From: Hyalangium ruber
GTDB lineage: Bacteria; Myxococcota; Myxococcia; Myxococcales; Myxococcaceae
Direction of reading: 5' to 3'
Length of the DNA: 64,000 bases
NCBI RefSeq assembly: GCF_034259325.1
Contig: NZ_JAXIVS010000008.1
Location: 62,001 to 126,000, forward strand
Shown here piece by piece: positions 8,557 to 17,655 of the stretch. The notes under the pieces are model-generated. The model made no database searches. It saw only the letters and a program-made list of their open reading frames with translations, and had not been told where the DNA came from. How positions within the stretch are numbered: the stretch's first letter is position 1; each line of letters begins with the position of its first letter. Both the position numbers and the translations under genes were made by a program.

Positions 8557-9552
8557 ATGAAGCGGAATGCTGGCGCTTTCGCGCGTACCGGTGTGTTGCT
8601 GCTCGTGCTCTTCACACTCGTGGGAGGAGTCCCGGCCTACGCGGGCTCATGGGTCCACGGTACCTATACGAACATCTGGGGCACTCGCGGCTTCCAGCTC
8701 TGGGTACCGACCGGATATCAGCCGGGGCAGGCGCTCCCGCTCGTGGTGGGTCTGCACGGCTGTCTCCAGAATCCCGATCAGTTCGCCGGCCTCTCGCGAC
8801 TGAATCAAAAAGCGGACGCCGAGAAGTTCCTGGTCCTCTATCCGAACCAGTCGACGCTGGCCAATGGCACGCAGTGTTGGAACTTCATGCTCTCCAGCAA
8901 CCAGGAGCGTGGCATTGGTGAGCCCTCCATCATCGTGGGCATGGTGGGCTGGGTGAAGAGTCACTACTCGGTGGATTCGCGCCGTGTGTATGTCGGAGGG
9001 GTCTCCGCGGGCGCGGTCATGACCAGCATCCTGCTGGCCTGTCACTCGGATGTATTCGCCGCCGGCATGGTAGGGGCGGGGGCGATGTACAAGGCGGCCA
9101 CCACCGCCTCCGGCAGTGTCTATGCGATGGCCTTCGGCAGCATCTACGACCCGGATGATCGCGGCTATGACGCCTGGTCGTGCTCGGGCCGGCAGCGCCG
9201 GCAGGTGCCCGTGCTCGTCATCCACGGCACCGAGGACAGCGTCGTCAACCCGATCAACGGTGAGCAGACGGTGCAGCAGTTCCTGCGGACCAATGACTAC
9301 GGGGACGACGGCTCCGACAACGACAGCGTGCGCTACGCGGCGACCCGCGTCGGATATGGCAGCGTGCCGGGTGGTCGCAACTACATCGTCAAGGACTACG
9401 TCTATGGCGGGAAGTTGCTCGTCCAGCAGTACGAGATCCACGGGATGGATCACGCATGGCCCGGGGGCGATGCCGCCTACCCGTTCGCGGATCCCTCGGG
9501 TCCCGACGCCACGACGATCATGTGGGACTTCCTCAAGCAGCACTCGCGCTGA
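8557..9552 (+). CDS. Secreted PHB depolymerase/feruloyl-esterase-like enzyme
   Basis: 331 residues. The second ATG (8557) is preferred because AAGGAG directly abuts the first one (8551) and is properly spaced for the second. A signal peptide (LLLVLFTLVGG, cut after AYA) is followed by the LpqC/PHB-depolymerase-type hydrolase fold: oxyanion motif GLHGCLQ, then YPNQ, nucleophile Ser150 in GVSAGA, VIHGTED for the acid region and GMDHAWPGG for the catalytic His. Members hydrolyse polyhydroxybutyrate, acetylxylan or feruloyl esters outside the cell. A role in scavenging polymers fits a saprophytic predator; the actual substrate is open. Confidence 0.92.
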   Translation: MKRNAGAFARTGVLLLVLFTLVGGVPAYAGSWVHGTYTNIWGTRGFQLWVPTGYQPGQALPLVVGLHGCLQNPDQFAGLSRLNQKADAEKFLVLYPNQSTLANGTQCWNFMLSSNQERGIGEPSIIVGMVGWVKSHYSVDSRRVYVGGVSAGAVMTSILLACHSDVFAAGMVGAGAMYKAATTASGSVYAMAFGSIYDPDDRGYDAWSCSGRQRRQVPVLVIHGTEDSVVNPINGEQTVQQFLRTNDYGDDGSDNDSVRYAATRVGYGSVPGGRNYIVKDYVYGGKLLVQQYEIHGMDHAWPGGDAAYPFADPSGPDATTIMWDFLKQHSR

Positions 9553-9569
9553 GGCCGGAGTGTCGGAGG

Positions 9570-10024
9570 GGCTCTGTCATGAAGCGTGCCGCCGGAGTGG
9601 TAGCGGATGCGCAGCCGCAGCCCCAGCGCGATCGATGGATCGAGCGTGACCTTGAGACAGGCGGCGTCGAACTTCGCGATGTCGGTGTTGATGAAGGAGA
9701 GGTGCTCGACCTTGCCCGCATACGCGCCGCTCGACGGGTCGAGGACGGCGTCCCCGGTTCGCTTCCAGTAGCCGCTCTGCGGGTCGTAGTACCAGAAGCG
9801 GGCGGCTGGGGAGCTCGGCGCGTGCTCCCTCATCGATGGGACGACTGGCAGCGAGAGCTGGCCGCTCTGGCCGGGACGCAGCTGGTACACGGTGGATCAG
9901 CGTCCAGCGACTGGCCGCGCTGGTCGACGACGCGGCCAGAGAACACCGCCTCCTGCGAGCCCGTCGTTTTTCCACGCGTGAACCAGCACCCGCCGATTGC
10001 GAAAAGACAGATTAGGTCCATCAA
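9570..10024 (-). pseudogene. Decayed gene: remnant of carboxypeptidase-regulatory-like surface protein
   Basis: Two adjoining reading frames make one protein-like sequence. The first (10024 down to about 9910) starts with a hydrophobic segment and GGC, then FSGRVVDQRGQSL, the start of a carboxypeptidase regulatory-like domain. After a frame change near 9900 the sequence continues with YQLRPGQSG, FWYYDPQSGYWKRTGDA and KVEHLSFINTD, then ends abruptly near 9580. The second part resembles the WWFDLDAGIWRKEGAG region of the neighbouring double-propeller lipoprotein, including the following HLSF/HHFTWW stretch. I read this as a frameshifted and truncated relative of that gene. Exact ends are uncertain. 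Confidence 0.55.
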
Positions 10025-10155
10025 AACGAGAGCAAGGGTTCACCGTTGAGTCGGGCCAGGAGTGCAATCTGAGAGAGATTGAGCCGAGAGCATCCATCAA
10101 AAGTCAGAATTGGATCAATGTGCCGAAAGGGCTGGGTAATGGGCAGTTCCGCACG

Positions 10156-13100
10156 TCAGAGCGTGGGGTCGAGCTTCACGAGGAAGATGCCCCCTTCGAC
10201 CGGCATGGGGCCCGTCTCGAAGTCCACGTTCCCGAAATACTCTCCCGTGAAGAGGACGTGCCCCTGTGGGTCGGTCGCCGCGGCCCTCCCCATGGCGACG
10301 GCGTACTGTCCGTTGTTGCTCCAGCCACCGAAGACCCGCTCCGTGCGCAGCTGGCCATCCGCGCCATACCAGGCCACGAAGGCACCGGGCAGCCCCTGAG
10401 GCATCGTCTCCCCCGCGATCAACGCGTTGCCCTGGGCATCGATGGTCAGGCTCAGGTGAGACATCAAGAAACCCTGCGTGTCCACGCGCTTGCTCCAGAG
10501 GGTTTCGCCATTCGGCTCGAGCTTCATCAGTTGGGAGACGCCCGTCTGGCTGCCCCACGTCAGGAACAGCACGTTGCCAGCGCCATCCGCCGCCACCTGC
10601 TTCCCATACTCGTACACGCCCGCGTTGAAGTCGTAGTTGCTGATCCTCCGGCTCCAGAGCCTGCCTCCGGTGCCGCCGTCGAGCTTCACGGCGAAGGCAT
10701 CCCCATAGATGCCCTCGTTGCTGATCAGCGCTCCATCGATGTCGAGGGTTCCAGAGAAGGAGCCCGCAAGGAGCACGTTGCCCGAGGGATCCACGGCCAC
10801 GGCCTCGCTCTGCCCTTGTCCCCCGTTCCCCGCGGCCTGGTAACGCTTGCTCCAGAGTGGCTGGCCCGTGCTCCCATCGAGCTTCATCACGTAGATGGCC
10901 TGGCCCGTGGCGGAGTGTTCCGTGGTGCCGATGCGGAAGTTGCCCCGGAACCTCCCCGTGACGAGCACGTGCCCCGCGCCGTCCGTGGCGATGCCCGCCG
11001 CCCAGGCCATGGCCGGAGCGTCCCCGCCAAAGCTCTGAACCCAGAGCAGGGCGCCATCCGGGGACAGCTTCGCCACGAAGATGCTGGAGTGGCCCGCGCT
11101 GGTGAGCGTCTGACCGCCCACCTGGAGCGAGCCCGTGAAGCTTCCGGCGAGCAACACGTGATCCTCGCCGTCCACGGCCAGGAAGTCCTGTTCCGTCTCC
11201 GCGGACTCGCGCTGGATGAGCTGGCTCCACACGTGCAGGCCGGTGGGGCTGAACTTCGCCACGAAGAAGTCGTTCGCGTCTCCCGTGAGCGAAGCGTCTC
11301 CCAGATGGAGGGTGCCCGCGAAGGAGCCCGTCATGAGCGCATTGCCCCAACGGTCCATGGCGAGGCGGCTCGCTTTCTGGCTCGGTGCGCTGGCGTCACT
11401 CAGGGTCCGAGCCCACTCGGGCAGCGGGACACATGTCGTCGAGCCATCGCAGTCGTCGTCTTCCGGTGTCGAGCACCGCTCCCGCACCGGCGCATGCTGC
11501 CCCTGGCAGACGACATTGCCGAACGCATCACAGCGGATGATGCCTTCATGGCAGAGGCCCACCCCCTGTGTACTGGGAGGACCCCCGTAGCAGGATTGGC
11601 CTTCGCTCGCGGAGCAGCTGCAGGTCTCGTTGATCACCCCGTCACAGTCCTCGTCGAAAGGAAGCTCGCAGGTCTCGTCCTGGGGCACCGTCTCCCCCTG
11701 GCAGGTGCTCCACTGGGTCCCGAGGGTGTTGCACCGCTTCCCGCCGACCCGACACAAGCCCTGGCCTCGTGTCCCCGCGGGTCCCGAGTAGGGGCAGGGA
11801 ATGAAAGCGCCCGGGGTACAGATGCGCGGAGGCGGCGAGAGAAGGACGGTCGTATAGACACCCCCCACGCAGGAGGTGGCCTCGTCCGGCCCCGTGATGT
11901 ACGCGATACCGGTGATGGGCGTGGTGCTGGAGCCGCCGAAGACCTTGGCGGTGCCTCCCCGCTTGATCTCGGTGAAGGCACTGCCATCGGGTCCTGTGTA
12001 GACGGTGTCGCTGATGCCCGCGTAGCTGATCCCCTGGGCATTCACCGGGACGTTGGCGACCGGTTGTCCGTCATTGTCCAGGACTTGGACCTTGACGCAG
12101 TTCTTCTCCCACCAGGGGTTGTCGCAGTTCCACCAGGTGAAGTGATGCACCTGGGTGACCCAGGACAGCTTGCCGGGATGGGAGGCAGAGGCCTGGAGCG
12201 TGCCCGCGCCCTCCTTGCGCCAGATGCCGGCATCCAGATCGAACCACCATGCGGGAATGGTCTCCCCCGCCTGGAAACGACTGGCCACGGCATCCGGGAG
12301 GATGAACTCCAGCGTGGCGGAGGCTTCCGGCGCGAGCTGGGCCGGGGCCCCGTCGTGCCACAGGCTCACCTCGGCCATGAAGAGGCTCTCGAGCTCCACG
12401 GGCTCACCGTGGGAGGACGCGCCCTTCAGCGGGCCAGGAGCGAGGGGAAGCTGGGTGGTGGGATCGATCGGGTTGAGGGTGACCTCGACGGTGCCGGAGA
12501 CAGGTTGCCCCAGTGCATCCACGACGGCGCCCGGCGGGACGGTGACGCGGACGCTCTCCGTTTCGATGATGCCGCCCTGTTCGGCCTGGAAGGTGGCGGC
12601 GGAGGTCCGGGCGTGCAGCGTCACCTGGTAGCCGACCTTCGCGCCCTCTCGAAGTTGCAACACCGCCGAGGCAGAGGTGAAGCCGAGCGCATCCACGCGG
12701 GCGAGGAAGCGTCCCGCGGGCAGGTTCTCGAAGAGCAGGTGCCCAGAGCTGTCCGTGGGAAACAGCGCGCCCCCCGAGGAGACCGCGGCCGCTGGAATCG
12801 GAGCTCCAGAGGTGTCGATGACCTGCAGCAAGAGGCTGGTCCCCTGTGGCTCGGTGGGGACTTCCGGGGTGCTGGAAGCGGGGAGGTAGAGTTCGGAGGA
12901 GGCCTGATCCCCGGTGCTGAAGCCGCCCGCGACGAGGACTCGGTCATTCGTCAGCAGGGTTGCCGTGTGGAGGTAGCGGCGGTTCGTCATGGCTCCCGCG
13001 GGGCGCCATGAGGCGTTGGAGGCGTCATACACCTCGGCCTCGGCGAGGGTGCCGGTGTACTCGTGGAAGCCACCCGCGACGAGCACGAGTCCCGTGGGCA

Positions 13101-14022
13101 GGAGCGTCGCCGAGTGGTAGCGGCGAGGCTTCGTCATGCCGGCGCTGGCCGTCCAGGAGTCACTGCTGGGATCGAACACCTCCACGGAGGCACTGCTCTC
13201 CCAGTCGGAACCGCCACCGCCCGCGACGAGCACCTTGCCGTTCGGCAGCAGCGTGGCCGAGTGGTAGGCGCGGGCCATGGCCATGTTCGCCACCGGGCGC
13301 CAAGTTCCGTTGGCCGGATCGTACACCTCGGCGGAGCGCTGGAGCGTCCCTCCGCCATCGTTGCCGCCGATGACCAGGACCTTGCCGTCCGGCAGGCGGG
13401 TGGCGGTGTGGTTTCGGCGGGCCATCGTCATGGATCCGGCGGGGGTCCAGCCGCCGCGCGTCGGGTCATAGAGCTCGGCCGACGCCAGCACGCTGCCGCC
13501 GTACTCACCGTCTGCTCCGCCCACCACGAGCACCCGGCCGTCCAGCAGCAGGGTGGCGGTGTGGTGGAAGCGCGGGGTCGCCAGGCTTCCCGTCGCGGTC
13601 CAGGTGCTTGTCGCGGAGTCGTAGAGGGCCGCGGAGATACCGCTGTCCCATTCGGGGCCCCCCGCCCCCGCGACGAGCACCTGGCCGTTCTGAAGGAGCG
13701 TGGCCGTGGCCCTGCGGTGGGTGTTGAGGGTATCGGCCGTGCGGCTCCAGGCCCCGGTGGTCGGATCATAGAGTTCCGCCGAGCGGTTGTAGCCGCCCAT
13801 GGCGAGGACCCGTCCATCCGGCAATCGGGTCGCCATGTGCAGCAATCGCCCCGCGCCCATGCGGCCCGTGGCGCTCCAGGTGCCCTCGTCGCCGGAGGAG
13901 ACGGACCGCGGCAAGGCGCTGAGCGCCTCGGGCGCGCCAACGGGGGCGTTCGTGCATCCCGCCAGGATGGCCAGCAGGGTGGTGGCGATGCGCAGAGACC
14001 TCCCCGGTGAATCGTGGTGCAT
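10156..14022 (-). CDS. Lipoprotein with two seven-bladed propellers and MopE-type Cys motifs
   Basis: 1288 residues from the ATG at 14022, which has AAGGGGG upstream and begins a lipoprotein signal (ATTLLAILAGC). Domains in order: seven kelch repeats (about 48-375, each with a LPDGRVLVxGG core); a carboxypeptidase regulatory-like domain (about 394-455); a beta-rich region with PPGAVVDALGQPVSGTV and WWFDLDAGIW (about 467-634); Cys-rich MopE-type motifs such as DEDCDGVINETC and EDDDCDG (about 734-864); and seven SBBP repeats (about 867-1288, pattern DxxGNVLLAGSFSG). It should sit on the cell surface or outer membrane and bind ligands or metal. No catalytic site was seen. A frameshifted relative lies just downstream. 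Confidence 0.92.
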   Translation of the reverse strand: MHHDSPGRSLRIATTLLAILAGCTNAPVGAPEALSALPRSVSSGDEGTWSATGRMGAGRLLHMATRLPDGRVLAMGGYNRSAELYDPTTGAWSRTADTLNTHRRATATLLQNGQVLVAGAGGPEWDSGISAALYDSATSTWTATGSLATPRFHHTATLLLDGRVLVVGGADGEYGGSVLASAELYDPTRGGWTPAGSMTMARRNHTATRLPDGKVLVIGGNDGGGTLQRSAEVYDPANGTWRPVANMAMARAYHSATLLPNGKVLVAGGGGSDWESSASVEVFDPSSDSWTASAGMTKPRRYHSATLLPTGLVLVAGGFHEYTGTLAEAEVYDASNASWRPAGAMTNRRYLHTATLLTNDRVLVAGGFSTGDQASSELYLPASSTPEVPTEPQGTSLLLQVIDTSGAPIPAAAVSSGGALFPTDSSGHLLFENLPAGRFLARVDALGFTSASAVLQLREGAKVGYQVTLHARTSAATFQAEQGGIIETESVRVTVPPGAVVDALGQPVSGTVEVTLNPIDPTTQLPLAPGPLKGASSHGEPVELESLFMAEVSLWHDGAPAQLAPEASATLEFILPDAVASRFQAGETIPAWWFDLDAGIWRKEGAGTLQASASHPGKLSWVTQVHHFTWWNCDNPWWEKNCVKVQVLDNDGQPVANVPVNAQGISYAGISDTVYTGPDGSAFTEIKRGGTAKVFGGSSTTPITGIAYITGPDEATSCVGGVYTTVLLSPPPRICTPGAFIPCPYSGPAGTRGQGLCRVGGKRCNTLGTQWSTCQGETVPQDETCELPFDEDCDGVINETCSCSASEGQSCYGGPPSTQGVGLCHEGIIRCDAFGNVVCQGQHAPVRERCSTPEDDDCDGSTTCVPLPEWARTLSDASAPSQKASRLAMDRWGNALMTGSFAGTLHLGDASLTGDANDFFVAKFSPTGLHVWSQLIQRESAETEQDFLAVDGEDHVLLAGSFTGSLQVGGQTLTSAGHSSIFVAKLSPDGALLWVQSFGGDAPAMAWAAGIATDGAGHVLVTGRFRGNFRIGTTEHSATGQAIYVMKLDGSTGQPLWSKRYQAAGNGGQGQSEAVAVDPSGNVLLAGSFSGTLDIDGALISNEGIYGDAFAVKLDGGTGGRLWSRRISNYDFNAGVYEYGKQVAADGAGNVLFLTWGSQTGVSQLMKLEPNGETLWSKRVDTQGFLMSHLSLTIDAQGNALIAGETMPQGLPGAFVAWYGADGQLRTERVFGGWSNNGQYAVAMGRAAATDPQGHVLFTGEYFGNVDFETGPMPVEGGIFLVKLDPTL

Positions 14023-14312
14023 GGTTCCCCCTTCGCAGACACTCTCGAGCAGTGAGCGGGCAGCGTCGCCGTGGGGGGCATGCCTCGCCCGCGGCTTCGT
14101 CCCAGGCACAAGGACGCAGAGCGGCGAATTTCTTACCTGGAGTCGTAGGGCCCGACGTTCTGATCGCTTGAGGGCGCGCCCGCCCATCTGATTGGCTGTA
14201 CGGTCAGCGCACGAGCCTGTGCGGCTTGTATCCGAGCCAACGCAGGAGGTAGGCTCGATCGAGTGTGACGTGAAGAATCGGGCGACGCTGCGTCGCTGGT
14301 GGGGGCTGAGCC

Positions 14313-14912
14313 ATGGTGAAGAACAGGGATGACTTCAAGGATTACCAGGTACTCGGGGCGAACCTGCAGAACATCATGGGAGGGTTCGGCTCGTTCACGC
14401 TGATCGCCAGCAAGTTCCTCCTGGAGGAGGGCATTGGCACCGCGGACGAGATGATGATGGTGCAGTTCAAGCCGGACGGGTGGTACCCGTTGGATCGCTT
14501 CCTGCGCGTGTTCGACCGCATCCACGCGGAGTTCGGCAACTTCACCTTGCGTCAGGTGGGCGTCCACGTCCCGAAGAACGCGGTGTTTCCGCCGCAGGTC
14601 ACCGACCTGCTCTCCGCCTTCAAGACCATGGACATGGGCTACTACATGAACCACGGCTACAAGGGGCAGCCCCTGTTCAACCCGGACACCGGGGAGATGA
14701 AGGAGGGCATCGGCCACTACAAGCCCACGGTCGGCGCAGTCGCCAACCGCATCACCGTGGAGTCCACCACGTCCTACCCGTGTCCGTTCGAAGAGGGCAT
14801 GGTGACCGCGCTCGCGCAGCGCTTCAAACCCACGGCGATCGTCACCCACGACAAGTCCAACTGCCGCAGCCGCAATGGCTCGAGCTGCGTCTACAGCGTG
14901 AGCTGGAAGTAG
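14313..14912 (+). CDS. Conserved protein with V4R/HNOB-like C-terminus
   Basis: 199 residues, cytoplasmic in appearance, preceded by GGTGGGGGCTGAGCC. The C-terminal part has a Tyr-Pro-Cys-Pro motif, then Cys-Arg-Ser-Arg-Asn-Gly-Ser-Ser-Cys near the end, the arrangement seen in 4-vinyl-reductase (V4R) and related heme-NO-binding-like small-molecule domains. The N-terminus (LGANLQNIMGGFGSFTL, about 14-30) is not assigned. It is divergent from the double-propeller lipoprotein gene. Family membership is a motif-level guess; coding status is firm from codon bias. Confidence 0.85.
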   Translation: MVKNRDDFKDYQVLGANLQNIMGGFGSFTLIASKFLLEEGIGTADEMMMVQFKPDGWYPLDRFLRVFDRIHAEFGNFTLRQVGVHVPKNAVFPPQVTDLLSAFKTMDMGYYMNHGYKGQPLFNPDTGEMKEGIGHYKPTVGAVANRITVESTTSYPCPFEEGMVTALAQRFKPTAIVTHDKSNCRSRNGSSCVYSVSWK

Positions 14913-15044
14913 GGGAGGGGTGCGTACATTGGCCTACCTCTATGCCTGAGTGGGCCGAATGGAAGTATCTGCACACAAAGTACGCAACAAAGTCCGCTCG
15001 TTTGAGAGAATACCTTTGTAGAGTGATTCCCGAGGAGCGGACCT

Positions 15045-15440
15045 GTGCCCCTTCACATTGCTCGAACCTTCTCTCCCTCGACCCGGACCGCCACCTCGGA
15101 CAAGGGGGCAGTGAAGGGCCCTGATGGGAAGAACACCGAGCGAGGCCGTGGGTCCGTGGACCGGGAGCGGTCCGAATTCGGCATCGCCTTCCTCGCCCGC
15201 GAGGCGAACCGCAACGGCGCTACCCGGCCCGTGCTGCCGGACGGCCTGGCCATGCCGCGGTTCGAGGAGCGGCTGTTGCGGCTCACGCTGCAGGGTGAGC
15301 CCAGGGCCCTCGAGCTTCTCGAGCACCTCCAGGCCAGCCCCTTCCCTCGGGACCAGGGCGTCTTCGACCGCGTCAGGAAGGCCGAGAAGGAACGCTCCGG
15401 CATCATCAAGCGGCTGCTGGGTGATCCCTGCGTGAAGTAG
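15045..15440 (+). CDS. Conserved hypothetical protein, 131 residues
   Basis: GTG start at 15045, supported by GAGGAG seven bases upstream. The first about 40 residues are polar and low-complexity; from about residue 45 (FGIAFLAREANRNG) to the end the chain is predicted helical and charged, with LALELLEHLQ-type amphipathic character. No signal peptide or membrane segment. The 132 bases before it are unusually AT-rich for the window, as expected of a promoter region. It precedes the FHA-sigma-54 activator by 23 bases and may be co-transcribed. I do not recognise the family. Confidence 0.7.
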   Translation: MPLHIARTFSPSTRTATSDKGAVKGPDGKNTERGRGSVDRERSEFGIAFLAREANRNGATRPVLPDGLAMPRFEERLLRLTLQGEPRALELLEHLQASPFPRDQGVFDRVRKAEKERSGIIKRLLGDPCVK

Positions 15441-15463
15441 CGTAGGGGCTTGTCTCGCGGAGG

Positions 15464-16849
15464 ATGCCGGGCGCACGGCGTGTGCTAGCATCCGGCCGCT
15501 TGGCACCCGTGCCTCCAGAGGAAGATGAGGAGCTCGAGGCGGTTGACACCACTCCTCTGCAGCAGGTGCGCGTCCCCACGCGGGTCCGTCTGAAGCTCCT
15601 GGTGCTCTCCGGGCCGGATGTGGGCCGCAGTGTCCCGCTCGAACCGGGGGAGTACCGGATTGGCAGTGCCCCCTCCTGCGAGATCGTCTTGAGCGACAAG
15701 GCCGTCTCGCGCCAGCACCTGCGGCTCGAGGTGCGCGAGGACGGCGTGCGGGCCGTGGATGCGGGCTCGCGCAATGGCTCCTTCTGCGAGCAGATGCGCT
15801 TCTCCGAGCTGGAGGTCCGCGTGGGGGCGGTGCTCCAGGTGGGCACCACCGAGTTCAAGCTGGTGCCGGAGGAGTCCCGCGAGCGCATCGTTCCTCCGTC
15901 CTCGCGCGAGTCCTTTGGGGCGCTGGTGGGCAACAGCCGGCCCATGCGCGAGCTGTTCACCCTGCTGGAGCGACTGGCGGCGGGGGACTCGGATGTGCTG
16001 GTGCAGGGCGAGACGGGCACGGGCAAGGAGCTGTGCGCCGAGGCCATTCACCAGCAGAGCCGGCGCAGCCAGGGCCCGTTCGTCATTGTCGATCTGGCCG
16101 GCGTGGCGCCCTCTCTGATCGAGTCCGAGCTGTTCGGCCATGTGAAGGGGGCCTTCACCGGGGCGCACGGTGACAGGGCCGGGGCCTTCGAGCGTGCCAA
16201 CGGGGGCACCGTCTTCCTGGATGAGGTGGGGGAGCTGCCGCTGGAGCTTCAGCCCCGGCTCCTGCGGGCGCTGGAGCGGCGCCAGGTGAAGCGGGTGGGC
16301 GCCAACGACTACCGCACCGTGGCCATGCGGGTGGTCGCGGCCACGCATGTGGACCTGGAGAGTGCGGTGAAGGCCGGCAAGTTCCGCCGGGACTTGTTCC
16401 ACCGGCTGGCCGTGCTGCGCGTCACCCTGCCGCCTCTGCGTGAGCGGCCCGAGGACATCCCCCTACTGGTGGACACCGTGCTGCGGCGGATGGACAAGCA
16501 GCCGGGCGCGCTGTCGGAGCAGACGCGGGCGCTGCTGGCCCAGTACCCGTGGCCTGGCAACGTGCGCGAGCTGCGCAACGTGGTGGAGCAGGTGGTGAAC
16601 CTGGGCGAGGAGTCGCTGCCCGAGATGACAGCGGACCCGCTGGCACCCGCTGTCGGCGCAAGCGCGGCCGATCTGGATCTGCCCTTCAAGGAGGCCAAGG
16701 AGCGGCTTCTGGAGGGCTTCGAGCGCGACTATCTCCGAAGCCTGATGGAGCGGTGCGAGGGCAACGTCTCTCGCGCCTCGCGCGAGGCGGGCATCGACCG
16801 GTTCTACCTGCGCAAGCTGCTGAAGAAGCACGAGCTGGACGGGCACTGA
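15464..16849 (+). CDS. FHA-domain sigma-54-dependent transcriptional activator
   Basis: 461 residues. An N-terminal FHA domain (about 45-125; EYRIGSAPSCEIVL, VSRQHL, SRNGSF) should bind a phosphothreonine protein in place of a receiver domain. The AAA+ domain (about 145-375) has Walker A GETGTGKE, the sigma-54-contacting loop GAFTGA (intact, near residue 229), Walker B GGTVFLDEVGEL and the PPLRERPEDI arginine finger region. A C-terminal Fis-type HTH (about 420-458) ends in REAGIDRFYLRKLLKKH. A sigma-54 promoter lies 145 bases downstream, in front of the repeat protein gene. Start is uncertain: GGAGG abuts the ATG, and GTG codons at 15482 or 15509 are alternatives. Confidence 0.96.
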   Translation: MPGARRVLASGRLAPVPPEEDEELEAVDTTPLQQVRVPTRVRLKLLVLSGPDVGRSVPLEPGEYRIGSAPSCEIVLSDKAVSRQHLRLEVREDGVRAVDAGSRNGSFCEQMRFSELEVRVGAVLQVGTTEFKLVPEESRERIVPPSSRESFGALVGNSRPMRELFTLLERLAAGDSDVLVQGETGTGKELCAEAIHQQSRRSQGPFVIVDLAGVAPSLIESELFGHVKGAFTGAHGDRAGAFERANGGTVFLDEVGELPLELQPRLLRALERRQVKRVGANDYRTVAMRVVAATHVDLESAVKAGKFRRDLFHRLAVLRVTLPPLRERPEDIPLLVDTVLRRMDKQPGALSEQTRALLAQYPWPGNVRELRNVVEQVVNLGEESLPEMTADPLAPAVGASAADLDLPFKEAKERLLEGFERDYLRSLMERCEGNVSRASREAGIDRFYLRKLLKKHELDGH

Positions 16850-16857
16850 GCTGGGGG

Positions 16858-16875
16858 TGGCGACTCCTGTCGCCA
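16858..16875 (+). terminator. Possible stem-loop terminator after the activator gene
   Basis: Perfect 7-bp stem TGGCGAC/GTCGCCA with a TCCT loop, nine bases after the activator stop codon. There is no U-tract, and TGGCGAC recurs at 16878-16884, so it may form alternative structures. Confidence 0.35.
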
Positions 16876-16993
16876 GGTGGCGACGGGACTCGCCGGGGGC
16901 AGCACCTGCCTCCAGCGCCTGTGTGCGGTGCTCCCATTCGCTAAACCCCTGAAAAGACGAGACACACCTTGTGCCGCAAGTCGGTTGGGTGTG

Positions 16994-17009
16994 TGGCACG
17001 CCCCTAGCA
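16994..17009 (+). promoter_or_regulatory. Sigma-54 (-24/-12) promoter
   Basis: TGGCACG-CCCC-TAGCA matches the sigma-54 consensus (TGGCACG-N4-TTGCA) at all but one position, with the GG and GC doublets at the required ten-base spacing. The predicted transcription start falls near 17020, leaving about a 60-base leader before the ATG at 17080. The adjacent FHA-type sigma-54 activator is the obvious candidate regulator. Confidence 0.8.
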
Positions 17010-17079
17010 GTAGGCAAGGTCACACAACAGCGCCCCTCCGGACGCTGCACCCACCCGCTGCTTCATAAGGAAGAAAACC

Positions 17080-17625
17080 ATGCGCGCGATCGGCTCTGCC
17101 TCCTCCTCCCCGGCCTCCAACATCACCCGTCGCCTGAGCAACCAGGCCCAGCGGATCCAGCGGGGCATGGCGGACGGCACCCTCACCACCGAGGAGGCCA
17201 AGGGTCTGTCGGCGAAGCAGGCCCAGATCGGGGAGGCGGCGAGCCGCGCGCTGGCCGACGGCTCGATCGACAAGAAGGAGCGCAAGGAGCTGCGGCAGAT
17301 GCAGCGGGGCGCCAGCCGCGACATCTTCGAGCAGCGGCACAATGCCTCCGAGAGCCCCGTGACGGCCGAGGAGCGGGCTCCCCGCATCGAGCATCACCAG
17401 AAGAACATGAGCAACCGGATCGAGAAGGGCATCAGCGATGGCTCCCTCACCTCCGAGGAGGCCAAGACCCTGAAGGACCAGCAGGCCCGCATCGAGGAGG
17501 CGAAGAGCAACGCCATGTCCGACGGCACGATGGACGAGACGGAGTACAACCAGCTGCGCGAGCTGCAGCGGGAGGCCAGCCGCGCCATCTTCAGCGCGCG
17601 GCACAACGGCGGCACCCGGGCCTAG
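17080..17625 (+). CDS. Tandem-duplicated EF-hand-like repeat protein
   Basis: 181 residues made of two homologous halves (about 16-88 and 100-176). Each contains a pair of DG-x-[LIM]-[TD]-x-x-E segments: DGTLTTEEAKGL and DGSIDKKERKEL in the first, DGSLTSEEAKTL and DGTMDETEYNQL in the second. Each half ends in a matching RxASRxIFxxRHN. The loops resemble EF-hand positions 5-12 but lack the acidic residues expected at positions 1 and 3, so calcium binding is doubtful. The same RI-G-DG-LT-EA pattern occurs in small unknown proteins of other proteobacteria. There is no signal peptide. The gene follows a near-consensus sigma-54 promoter. Confidence 0.92.
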   Translation: MRAIGSASSSPASNITRRLSNQAQRIQRGMADGTLTTEEAKGLSAKQAQIGEAASRALADGSIDKKERKELRQMQRGASRDIFEQRHNASESPVTAEERAPRIEHHQKNMSNRIEKGISDGSLTSEEAKTLKDQQARIEEAKSNAMSDGTMDETEYNQLRELQREASRAIFSARHNGGTRA

Positions 17626-17655
17626 CCGCTGTGTCGCGAGAGGTCCGGGCCTTCT

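Noticed and set aside
9997-13011. A 1004-residue open frame on the plus strand
   Set aside because: It is the antisense shadow of the double-propeller lipoprotein; its composition is His/Arg-rich low complexity, as for other antisense frames in this GC-rich DNA.
14943-15124. Open frame of 60 residues before the 131-residue gene
   Set aside because: Codon use is not biased like the genes around it, and it overlaps the better-supported GTG start at 15045.
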